From the NCBI GenBank assembly GCA_036365145.1, contig JAEOAD010000029.1, positions 20,879,001 to 20,943,000 on the forward strand: DNA of 64,000 bases, read 5' to 3'. The translations under genes were made by a program, and so were the position numbers. This document shows positions 13,540-23,534 of this stretch, in pieces. This stretch comes from Orientallactaga sibirica (taxonomy: Eukaryota > Chordata > Mammalia > Rodentia > Dipodidae). The number at the start of each line of letters is the position of its first letter. Position 1 is the stretch's first letter. The notes below the pieces were generated by a model. That model saw nothing but the letters and a program-made list of their open reading frames with translations. It had not been told where the DNA came from and made no database searches.

Positions 13540-14640
13540 GTTTTGTTACTCTTGCATTAAGTATTATTCAAACATGATTTATTATTTGTGATTCATTTAT
13601 TTTGTACTTATCCTTCTATTCATTCTGAAGGATAGCAAAGTATTTTCAGTAGAGCTGGATTAGTGGTCATATATTCCTATAGCCTGTTTTTATCATGGAA
13701 AATTCATCTTTCACATTCAACTATCACAGATAGCTTTACTGGATATAATAGTCTGAGTTGGCAGATGTTGTCTTTCATGATTTTAATACATCATTTCAAG
13801 CTCTTCTAGCTCTTAAATTTTTTTCCTGAGAAATTGGTAGTTATGCTGATGGAGTTGCCTTTATATGTGAATCAGTATTTCTGTCTTACTTATTTGAATC
13901 TATTTTCTTGATAGTTTGATTGGAATTTCTAGCAGGGAGTACAGTTAATCATATACACTTGACTGAAGACTGGTCCTAGGTCATCCTCTTTGAGCATGTA
14001 GCTTCAGGAGGGATACTCATGGAGCAACAAGGGAGGATGGGGACACCCACCTAGCCATCCATATCAGCCAAAACAATCCTGGTGATCAATGGGATGACAG
14101 ATATCAAAGCCAGATTGCCATCAGACCCTTTAATATATTTTCTTTGGCATGTATGTTTAGTAATTTAATTATAATATGGCAAGGAGAAGTTTCTTAATTC
14201 TTGTCTTCTTGGTGTTCTAAATGCCTCTTGTAAATGTGTTAGCACGTCTACTTAATTTTGGGAATTTTTCCACCACTGTTTTGTTGAAAATACTTACTAT
14301 AACTTTTCCAGTCCAAAGGTGTTGAGAGAGCAATTTGAGCTCTGGTGGTTTGTATTTGTTTATTGTGGTGATCATTGGTTGTATCTCTAACTGGATCTGT
14401 GAAATGGTGCCAGCTTCTTCCACCATTAATAGTGCTTGCCTGGACTCTGTAACCATGAAGTAAACCCCTTCCTTGCATTAACTATGTCTGGTTGGACGTT
14501 TGTCCCAGCACCAAGAATCTGACTGCAACATTTGAGTTTTTCTATTGATCAGCTCTATTTTTATACATATAGATCAGAACTTATAACTTCAGATAGGTCC
14601 TCAAAGTGCCAAATTTTGCATCTTTATTACTCCCAGAGTA
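13540..14640 (-). mobile_element. L1 ORF2 fragment, reverse
   Basis: AGCTTTACTGGATATAATAG, TCTGAGTTGGCAGATGTTG and GAATTTTTCCACCACTGTTT are antisense L1 ORF2 words. Degenerate; ends uncertain. Confidence 0.55.
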
Positions 14641-15149
14641 ACAGCAGGAGTGATCCATGCTCACGGATATGCCTGCTATGCAAATAAACTAGTAGGAAGT
14701 TAACAACAATGAACCTTTTGGCTTTAATAGTTGCAGTTTTTTAATTAGCAAAATGGGTGTGAAGAATTACTTTATTACTTAGTAGTGGGAGCAGTGTAGA
14801 GTTTGTTAGGATGAGGACTAGTATTAACATTGAAAAAGATATAGATGACACAAGTATAGAAAGAGAAGTTAGGAGACTATCAGTTTCCACAGATTTTAGA
14901 GGTTGCTGATGATACTAAAGGTTTTAGTTATAGAGAATAGAGGAGGGGATAAGATGGCGAGAATGTGGAAGAAATTGGAAAGACAGGGACAGTATACAAA
15001 TTGTGTTTAAGAAGAATAGTGAAGAGATTCCAATAGAAGACTGGAAAAAATACACAACAAACATAAAATCTAAGAGCAATATAAAAAGACGAGCAAACCA
15101 GGTGGGTTATATGCTCACTTACAGAAATTTAATGGGAAAAAAAGGCCTT
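14641..15149. other. No recognised feature
   Basis: AT-rich; may be an extension of neighbouring L1 sequence, not proven. Confidence 0.4.
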
Positions 15150-15290
15150 ACATCAAGTGTGGTGCCTCATCCCCTTAATCTGATCATGTGGGAGGCTGAA
15201 GTTGGAGAATCCTGTGAGTTTAAGGACAGCCTGATATGCAGTGATTTCCAGGTCAGCCTAGGTTATAATGAGACCCTGCCTCAAAATCAA
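15150..15290 (+). mobile_element. B1 SINE, diverged
   Basis: AGTGTGGTGCCTCATCCCC, CCAGGTCAGCCTAGG and GAGACCCTGCCTC in B1 order. Confidence 0.7.
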
Positions 15291-15292
15291 TA

Positions 15293-15876
15293 AATGTCAA
15301 AAGTGACAAAAGTTAACCCTTATCACAAATTATTTAAAAACAGCAGTAAATTAAACACACACTATATCTAACAATTCAGTATTTTTGACTTAGTGGGCTT
15401 GATTTTTAATTCTTTCTTCCCTGGGGACTTTTCTTTAGCAACCTCCCCTGATGTGGAGGGTGTAATTCCAAAACCTACTTACCCAGTTCCCAGGTATGTG
15501 TTACCCCAGTATAAACCAGCCAAGGTACCTTTGATGCTAACTTTCTATGCCACTTTCATTGAGTTCAAGTGGAGCTTGTTCTCTTGGAGCACTGCAGACT
15601 AGACTCCACTGGTTATGTTGGTCAGCCCTGCAAATTAGCTGGTCTAGATGCTGTGACCGGAGGCATGGATGGGAAACTTTCCTTCTTGAAACCTCCAGTA
15701 GTATTCTAGGTGGTGGTCTATAGATGAGAGGAGGCTGCGGAATGCGAGAGCTGTTCTGGAGATGTGATGCTATTCTTGTTCAAGTTATTCTTCTTCAAGA
15801 CAGATGGTATGTTGTCCTCTCCTTCAAGTTCCTTTGAGTTTTTTTGTTTGTTTGTTTGTTTTGTTTTGTTTTGGAA

Positions 15877-15915
<39 letters not shown>

Positions 15916-16660
15916 GACAGACAGAGATGGGCGCGCCAGCAGTGTCTCAGCTGCTGGGAACGAAATGCAGATACATGCGCCCCCTTGTGGTCAAGTGCGG
16001 CATTGCTCCCTTGAGTCACTTTGCATCTGGGTAAATGTGGGACCTGGAGATTGGAACCGCTGGAGATTGGAACCAGCGTTCTTAGGCTTAGGAGGCAGGC
16101 GCCTTAACCACTAAGCTATCTCTCCAGCCCATTTTTTTTTTTTAAGAGCCAAGGTGAGTGTAGAAAATTCCTCCCCAGTAGCCAATGCTCTTGCTGGCTC
16201 TGGCAGGGTGAGCAAAAAACACTCTCCAGAGGCCACTTGCTGGATCCGGATCCTTGTTGAATTCTTGATTCAACTCAGAGTAGCTCCTTCCTGCTTCTCT
16301 AGAGGCTTCTCACTTGGATTAATAAACTCCTGGCACACTTTGACTTTTTTTTTTTTTTTTTTTTTTTTTGGAAGAATGTATTATGGGTTAGCTTGCCTGC
16401 CCCCACATAAGGTTTTATCAGCAAGGCTCCTATTTTGCCATCTTAACCAGTAGTCTCATCACATATTTTATATACTTGGCTTATTAATTTTTATATTCAG
16501 ATATGCTATACAAAGTGATCTCCTTCATTTAAGGAAAAATAAGATTATCTTTCTACTTTATCATCATTAATTGTACTCAACTAGCTTGTTGGTGTTAACT
16601 TTGAAGCCCTATATATACATTATTTCATATTTCTTATCATAAAACATAAAAACATGAAGC
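15293..16660. other. Unassigned block interrupted by a SINE
   Basis: GC-richer than its surroundings (GTGACCGGAGGCATGG, GGATCCGGATCC). Could be L1 5' region or LTR material; no reading frame of note beyond the SINE-derived ones. Confidence 0.35.
15840..16131 (-). mobile_element. tRNA/ID-like SINE, reverse, duplicated-box subtype
   Basis: GA tract, GTGGTCAAGTGCGGCATTG, and the box GGAGATTGGAACC present twice in tandem (16046-16075), ending CTAAGCTATCTCTCCAGCCC. Accounts for the overlapping 75-116 codon open frames. Confidence 0.9.
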
Positions 16661-16663
16661 AAA

Positions 16664-16880
16664 GGGCTGAAGAGGTGGCTTAGCAGTTAAAGGTACTTGG
16701 TTGCAAAGTCTAATGGCTTAGGTTCAATTCCCCAGTACCCATGTAAAGCCAAATGCACAACATAACACATGAATCTGGAGCTTGTTTGCAATTACAGGAG
16801 ACCCTGATGCACCCATGCACATTCTCTCTGTCTGTCTGTCTCTTTGTCTTTCTCATAAATAAATAAAAATATTTTTTAGA
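16664..16880 (+). mobile_element. tRNA/ID-like SINE
   Basis: GGGCTGAAGAGGTGGCTTAGC start, TTCAATTCCCCAGTACCC, CT-rich stretch and AAATAAATAAAA tail. Confidence 0.88.
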
Positions 16881-16954
16881 AAAATGAAGAAAAATACTTC
16901 TGTGAGCATGTTGCTTTTATATTATGAATTATTTTTGTGACACATGAAACACGT

Positions 16955-17402
16955 TGCAGTTAGCTTCAAGTTGTTGGCAGAAACACCTGACCAAGAGTGG
17001 CTTGTGGGATGACAGGTTTTATTTTGGTTTACAGAATCAAGGGGAAGCTGCATGATAGCACGGGGAAATGACACCATGTCCAAAGGGTGGATATCACCTC
17101 CTGGCCCATATTTTTTAAGGGTTTATTTTGGCTTTCAGACTCAAGGGGAAAGTCAATGATGGCAGGGGAAAATGATGTCATGAACAGAAGGTGGACATCA
17201 CTTACTGGCCAACATCATGTGGTCAATAGCAACAGATGAGTATGCCAAACACTGGCAAGGGGAAGCTGGCTATAACAACCATAACCCCATTCCCAATAAT
17301 ACCTCACCTCCAGAAATCTCCAATTCCCAAATTTTCATCAGCTAGGAACTTAGCATTCAGAACATGTAAGTTTAGGGCAACACAAGAATCAAACCACCAT
17401 AG
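16955..17402 (-). mobile_element. MaLR LTR, reverse orientation, with internal duplication
   Basis: The right end (GAATCAAACCACCATA) is the reverse complement of the TGTGGTGGTTTGATTC start of the LTR at 29.9 kb; the middle matches GCCAAACACTGGCAAGGGGAAGCTGGCTATAAC. The segment with TTTATTTTGG, ACTCAAGGGGAA and GACATCAC occurs twice (about 17018-17105 and 17117-17205). Confidence 0.65.
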
Positions 17403-17524
17403 TACATAAAAATAATGTATTTCTACACCATTAGATAATAGCTTGCCTCATCCCCCGCCCCCCACAATCCTAAGGTTCCACATATGCTAAGCATGTGCTG
17501 TACTATTGAGCTAAGATCCCTGCC

Positions 17525-17685
17525 CTCTTCTGTTTATTTTTGAGCAATGATCCTACTAAGTTGCTCAGGGTGGACTTTAACTTTCACTGTAGCCCAAGCT
17601 GGCCTTGAATTTATAACTCTTATGCCTTAACCTCTTGAATGGCTAGGATTAGAGTTATTTTCTACCAGGCCAAGGTTGTATCTTC
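17525..17685 (-). mobile_element. Old B1-like SINE, reverse
   Basis: CAAGCTGGCCTTGAATTTATAAC and GGCTAGGATTAGAG resemble reverse B1. Low certainty. Confidence 0.4.
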
Positions 17686-18194
17686 ATATTTTTCAAGGAA
17701 TAAATAAGCAAAATGAGAAAGTCATAAAGAAACAATGCATTATAGGTTGATTTTAAAACTGGATATCATCCTGCAGGATAAAATTAGATCCACATCTCTC
17801 ATCTTGCACAAAGATAAGCTCAAAACAAACCAAAATTTTTATGTGAAGCCATATATTGTGAAAATACTTGAGGAAAACATAGGCAATATATTTGGAGTTA
17901 TAAACATAGGCAAGAACTTTCAATAGCAAACAAATAGTTCCAAGAATCAACAAACAGTAGTACATTAATTTAAAATTTTTCATCACAGCAAAAAACTTTC
18001 AGCAAAGTAAACAGAAAGCCTATAAAACGGGAGAAAATCCTTTCGAGCTATTCCTCTGGTGAGGATTGATCTCTAGAATATATAAAAATCTGCTAAGATT
18101 AAACACCAAAAAAAAAAAAAACAATACTATCAATCAATGAAATGAAGAGTTTTCAAAAGAATAAATTCAAATGGCCAATATTATTTTAAAGTTG

Positions 18195-18392
18195 GGATTC
18201 GTGACAAGGCTCAGTGGTTAAAGGTGCTTGCTTGCTGCTGACCTGTGTTCAGTTCCCCAGTATCTACATAAAGCCAGATGCAAAAAGTAGCACATGCCTT
18301 TGGATTGTATCTGCAGTGTCAAAATGTGCTGACATTCCCTTACGCATACATACCTATGCAAATCAACAAACAAATGAAATAAAAATATGTTA
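18195..18392 (+). mobile_element. tRNA/ID-like SINE inside an L1
   Basis: AAGGCTCAGTGGTTAAAGG, GTTCAGTTCCCCAG, A-rich tail; it splits the L1 at 17690-18900. Confidence 0.75.
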
Positions 18393-18682
18393 AAATTGTT
18401 TTACATCCCTTCTATTTTCAGATGATAGTAAATACTGGGGAGACTCAAAACTCATCAAATACTGAGAAATGACAGGGGAATGTTCAAATAATAAGGGAGA
18501 AATCTCCATCATAACCTCCAGGGCACAGGGAATATTGTGGAAAAGGTGGCAGAAAGACTATAAGAGCCAAAGAAAAGTGTGTGGCATTTTGGAATGCTGC
18601 CTTCCAGACGTTAAGTGGTAGCTGCCTTCATGACCTCACAGATTCTGAAGCTGTCTACGTAAGACCTTCATAACATGAAGGC

Positions 18683-18683
<1 letters not shown>

Positions 18684-18739
<56 letters not shown>
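18684..18739. repeat. (CA)n microsatellite
   Basis: About 28 CA units near the end of an L1 3' UTR; source of a Cys-Val open frame on the minus strand. Confidence 0.97.
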
Positions 18740-18741
<2 letters not shown>

Positions 18742-19521
18742 CTTCAAAACAGAAGAGAGTAGTTGGAAAGAAGAAGGGATTCGATGGAGGGAGCGAGAGA
18801 GGAGAATGGTGAGAGGAAGATTATGATGAGGGAACATTCTGTATATGAATGGAGGTTGGTAACAAAAACCTTTAAAAAAAAAACCCTACATAATTGGTGG
18901 ATCAGTAGAGTTAACATGAAAAGTTCCAAGGTTAGTGAGAATTTGAAATTAAATAAAAATTAACCATTTATGTTAGCAACTTTATTGTCTTTGTTAAGTG
19001 CACAGATCCATAAGATAGACACCATTCATTGATTGCATGTAAATGCCTAAATTCCAGTAATTGAACCCAGCTTTCCAATTCTTTCATAAGCATGTTTACT
19101 TGTTCACAAGTTTTTAAAGTTTTTTTTTTTTTTTACTCTGCTGTAGTTTACAGGTGATATGTAACATCATTTTATATCTTTCTTAAGTTTGATTGGCTTC
19201 AGATAAGATAGAAGGGTCAAAAATCCATCCTAGACATATGATTACTATATCTTGAATAGACAGGCTTTACTGGCTTATCCAGCAAATTACATTTCAAGGT
19301 TGTTTTGGACTGTGGAACCCATTACACCAGCTTCCAGGAATTTTCCACATACTGGCAATCCTTGAAACAAGGCCACAGCTAATTTCCCACTTGTATTTTA
19401 AACCTAACTGTATGTAGCTTCCTATGAAAAAATATATTTGCCTTGAGATACCAGAGATCAAAAGTAAAAAGGGCATATATTACCTTTGGGTGAAGACAAT
19501 GTATTAGAACTCAGTATTGGT

Positions 19522-19732
19522 GGGCTGGAGGGATGGGTTAGCAGTTAAGGCATTTGCCTGGAAAGCCAAAGGACCCAGGTTTGATTCCCCAGGACCCACA
19601 TTAGCTAGATGTACAAGGGGGTGCACATATCTGGAGTTCGTTTGCAGTGGCTGGAGGCCCTGATGTGCCCATTCTTTCTCTCTCCCTCTTTCTCTGCCAA
19701 ATAAATAAGTAAAATAAAATATCTTAAAAAAA
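19522..19732 (+). mobile_element. tRNA/ID-like SINE with perfect target duplication
   Basis: GGGCTGGAGGGATGGGTTAGC start, GATTCCCCAGGACCC, AAATAAATAAG tail. Fifteen-base duplication GAACTCAGTATTGGT at 19507-19521 and 19733-19747. Confidence 0.95.
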
Positions 19733-19747
19733 GAACTCAGTATTGGT

Positions 19748-20435
19748 AACTCCAAGAATATTAATAATGATTTATTTTTCTTATGGAGAAGCGAATTGTG
19801 AATATCCTAAACCAGCTTGGTAAGTATAGAACTTGAGCAAACTTCTCAGTGTCTAAGTAATAGGTATATGAAATAATAGTCTGTCATTGCAGATAGGGGA
19901 ATTATACTTGTAAGGTTTATTATTAGTGTAATTTCAATTTAAAACAATTGTTATTGTGACATTTTATTTTCTCATACTGGTAGGAAAACTACATGTTATT
20001 ACTGAATCATACCTTGCATATTAAATTAGGATTCTCAGAAAAATTATAATCATTCATAAAATTAGAAAACAAGTATAATAACCTCTATATCTTGTACTTT
20101 GGTTATCCATGTTAACATTTTATGATCTTTATTTATCTTTGTTTTTCTTTTCAATCCCTCTATCTTTGTAATATACATAGTTTTTCTCTAATGGTTTAAA
20201 GTGGCCATTATTATAACATTTTATTCTAAATATTTCATCATAAACATAAAAGTACAAGGAAATCCTCTATCGAACTATGACATTAATATCCCAAAAAAGA
20301 AAAATTAAATTCTAACATAATTAGATAGCAGTGAATATTCATTTCTCTATTTTCCACCAGATGACTTACTATATAAAGACTGAGTTACTTGTTTGAGTTT
20401 GTCTATTTCTTTGAATTCTTTTTTCCTGTTGTACT
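19748..20435. other. No recognised feature
   Basis: Very AT-rich noncoding DNA. Confidence 0.5.
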
Positions 20436-20644
20436 TTAAAAAAATATATTTATTTATTTGAGAGAGAAAGTGGTAGAGAGAGAGAAAGAGAATGGGCATG
20501 CCAGGGACTCCAGGCACTGCAAACTAACTATAGATGCATGCTCCTCCTTGTGCATCTGGATAACGTGGGTCCTGAGGAATCGAACTGGAGCCCTTTGGCT
20601 TTGCAGGCAAATGCCTGAACCGCTAAGCCATCCTCTCCAGCCCC
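20436..20644 (-). mobile_element. tRNA/ID-like SINE, reverse
   Basis: TATTTATTTATTTGAGAGAG left, CTAAGCCATCCTCTCCAGCCC right. Confidence 0.88.
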
Positions 20645-20702
20645 TAATTTTTTAAAAATATATTTCATTTATTTATTTATTTGAAAGAAAGAGGTAAAGA
20701 GA

Positions 20703-20705
<3 letters not shown>

Positions 20706-20774
<69 letters not shown>
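20706..20774. repeat. (GT)n(GA)n microsatellite
   Basis: About 13 GT units then about 20 GA units, growing out of a SINE purine tract. Confidence 0.95.
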
Positions 20775-20775
<1 letters not shown>

Positions 20776-20884
20776 TGTACTTTTCCTAATTGAGGCTCTT
20801 CCTGTTTGAGGTTGTCTTTTCTCTGTGTATTTAAAGATAAATTAAATTTTATTTTTCTACATGTTTATCTTCTTTTTATATTTT

Positions 20885-21100
20885 TTAAATTTTTCTTTAT
20901 TTATTTGCCAGCAGAAAGAGAGATAGAAGAGAGGCAGACACAGAGAGAACTGGCACTCCAGGGGCTGTAGCCACTGGAAACGAACTCCAGATGCATGTGC
21001 CCTTTGTGCATCTGGCTTACATGGGTCCTAGAGAATCGAACGGGGATCCTTTGGCTTAATAGGTACACACCTTAACCGCTAACCCATTTCTCCAGCCCTA
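20885..21100 (-). mobile_element. tRNA/ID-like SINE, reverse
   Basis: TTTATTTATTTGCCAGC left and CTAACCCATTTCTCCAGCCC right. Confidence 0.85.
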
Positions 21101-22021
21101 CAAGGTTATATTCTTATATCCCCTCATGGTGTATATTTAATCTATAGTTGTTTCTTCCCTCTTGATACTGGATTTTTCAAGAGCTTGTGTTGCATTCCAT
21201 TCTTTCTTTGTCTTTGCTATTGTTCATATATTGCCAAGTGATTATTTTACTATAACAATGTGATCTCCCAACCATATGAGCACTAATATGTATGATATTT
21301 GTAAGCTTTAAAAATGTTCATATACTCATGACAGAAATGGCTTTTATACATTGTGTAATAAGTTGTCATTATTCTTTAAGCAAAAGTAACTGCTGGGCTT
21401 ATTTCTAAGTACACTACTTGAAGGCTTCCATAGACATTTAGGATTTGAGTACAGAAATTATTACCTTATTACATGGCCTCACTCTAGGTCCTACATCTTT
21501 TCACAAGTCTACCAGGAACAAAATAGTGCAAACATGAGATTCTACAGCACTTACTAGCCATTTTACCTCAACTGGTCAGATGAACATGAAATAGTGTATG
21601 AACATTAAAGGAGTACATTTCTCTAAGGTGCCAAATCACCCACTCCAAAACAAATTTAATTCCAAAACTTTTCTGAGCATATCCATATGAACCTGACCTT
21701 CCTTCTAATTAAAGTGGCATGACAGTTAATGTAAGAGTTCATGAGTAGCCTAGGAGTAGTGCATCTCTATACAGGAGATATATGCTCTACACACAATGTA
21801 GTACTGTTTATACTTGTATGAACTGACTTCTGATTTTTCTTTAGACTATATCAATTGCTCCTTCCCTCTATATCATCTCTTATATTTCCTCACTGCCTTT
21901 TTCTTAAAACATTAGAAACATTACATCTTTTGGGAGACAGGAAAGGCAAGTTTATTCATCAGATTATTCATAAATCCTTTATTATTTGACTTGTGAGATA
22001 ATTCTGATTAAAAATAAAAAC
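21101..22021. other. No recognised feature
   Basis: AT-rich noncoding DNA without SINE or L1 words that I can name. Confidence 0.5.
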
Positions 22022-22375
22022 CAAGACTGGAGAGATGCATCAGTGTTTAAGTGTGCTCCCTATGTAACAAGCATGAGGGCCAGAGGGGGTCTGAAACTGC
22101 CTAGTTCAAATGTGTAGGTCTCATATAAACAGCTGGGCAAAGCCAGGTGAGCCTGTAGCCCTAGTCTCCAGTAAGAGACTCGGGCTCCAACAAGAATGGG
22201 TGGTAGAACAATGGTGCAGGACATTCCATATTCTACTCTGGCCACTGCAGGCAAGCACTTCCCCTATTGCAACAGAGTGCTTCAGGGTGCCACAGGGGTA
22301 CATAATGTGCATAACTCCCCACATACACCATATTACAGACACATATCCACAAAAGGAAAAGATTAAAAATGAAAA
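22022..22375 (+). mobile_element. Older tRNA-derived SINE
   Basis: AGACTGGAGAGATGCATCAG start with a different middle section, ending in AAAATGAAAATAAA, which is also the insertion site of the next SINE. Confidence 0.5.
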
Positions 22376-22380
22376 TAAAG

Positions 22381-22618
22381 GGCTGGAGGGATGGCTTAGC
22401 AGTTAAGGCATTTGCCTGCAAAGCCAAAGGACCTTGGATCGATTCCCCAAGACCCATGTAATCCAGATGCACAAGGGGGTGCATGCATATCATATGGAGT
22501 TTGTTTCCAGTGGCTGGAGGCCCTGATGTGTCCATTTCCTTTCTCTCTCTCTCTCTCAATCTCTCTCTTCTCCCTCTTTCCCGCTCTCAAATAAATAAAT
22601 AAAAATAAAGCATTTTTT
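22381..22618 (+). mobile_element. tRNA/ID-like SINE
   Basis: GGGCTGGAGGGATGGCTTAGC start, CT-rich stretch, AAATAAATAAATAAAA tail; target duplication AAAATGAAAATAAA on both sides. Confidence 0.93.
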
Positions 22619-22624
22619 AAAAAA

Positions 22625-23340
22625 TGAAAATAAAATTTTATTCAAGCAACAAATCTAAATCATCATATGTACTCTTAACTTTGGGTCTTTGGGGGGGTCT
22701 TTCTACACCCTTAACTCTTGGTATTACTTCTCATCCTTATGCTCAAAGCCACTTCTAACACAGAATCAACTTAATTTTATGAGACATGGTATAAACAAAT
22801 ATATCTCTTATATATTGAAGTAAGTTCTAAAAGAAAGAAATTCACCATGTTAAACAGGATAAAACAGATTTAGAAAGCATGTTTTCTCTTATATGAATAA
22901 TCTTTCTATCATCTATCTATCCATCATCCATCCATCCATCATGGGACTATGAAAGGAAAGGAAGGAATTTGAAAAGAGGAACAAGAGAGAATAATGGGGA
23001 TAAAGAATGACAAAAATATTATATGTCTTTTTTCATATTTGAAATCTAGATTTAGCTGTACACATACTACAGGAAGGGAAAGGGAACCAGTTAGAGGATG
23101 AGAGAACAGTGGGAAGGGCCTCTGGGGTGAATATGAGCAAAATAATATGATAAATGTGTAGAAATATCATAATGAAATGCATTATTTTGTATGCTAACTA
23201 AGAAGTAAATATAATTTATCTTAAAAAAAGTAGATTCTTGAGAAATCCAAGAAGAAATTTTACTGGATAAAGACTTTAAATCTATATTACAAAACTCGAG
23301 AGCAACACACAACAAGGAAAAGGAAGAGATTAAATTCATT
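22625..23340 (+). mobile_element. Probable L1 3' UTR remnant
   Basis: Purine-rich segment (GGAAAGGAAGGAATTTG, GAATAATGGGGATAAAGAATG) like L1 3' UTR ends at 13.1 and 18.8 kb, with an ATCT/ATCC tract at 22903-22941. Weak; no gene seen. It lies directly upstream of REG copy 1. Confidence 0.35.
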
Positions 23341-23504
23341 CACCTCATTTTGAAGAAATCCATGACATATTGACTGGAAAGAGGATTTATGAAGTCAATC
23401 ACCTACCAGGAATTTCCTCAAAGCAATGCCAAGTGCCACCCATGATCCTGTCTATCACATTTATTCCTGTTATGCCTATCAGTGCCACACCCTCAGCCTC
23501 TTAG

Positions 23505-23510
23505 TATAAG
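23505..23510 (+). promoter_or_regulatory. Weak TATA-like element of REG3-like copy 1
   Basis: TATAAG about 50 bases before the inferred exon 1 donor (23558/23559, GTAAGC). Imperfect TATA, supported only by spacing. Confidence 0.3.
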
Positions 23511-23534
23511 TTTTGCTGTTTTCTGATGCTACGA

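Larger units (their letters stand above)
17690..18900 (+). mobile_element. L1 fragment, ORF2 and 3' UTR, split by a SINE
   Basis: AAATTAGATCCACATCTCTC, then AGATAAGCTCAAAACAAACC and GAGGAAAACATAGGC are forward L1 ORF2 words. After a SINE at 18195-18392 the 3' UTR resumes (TTTTCAGATGATAG) and parallels 12850-13200, with a CA microsatellite near its end. Confidence 0.65.

Noticed and set aside
15764..16114. 116-codon plus-strand open frame and overlapping frames
   Set aside because: Mostly lies in a reverse SINE with a GA tract.
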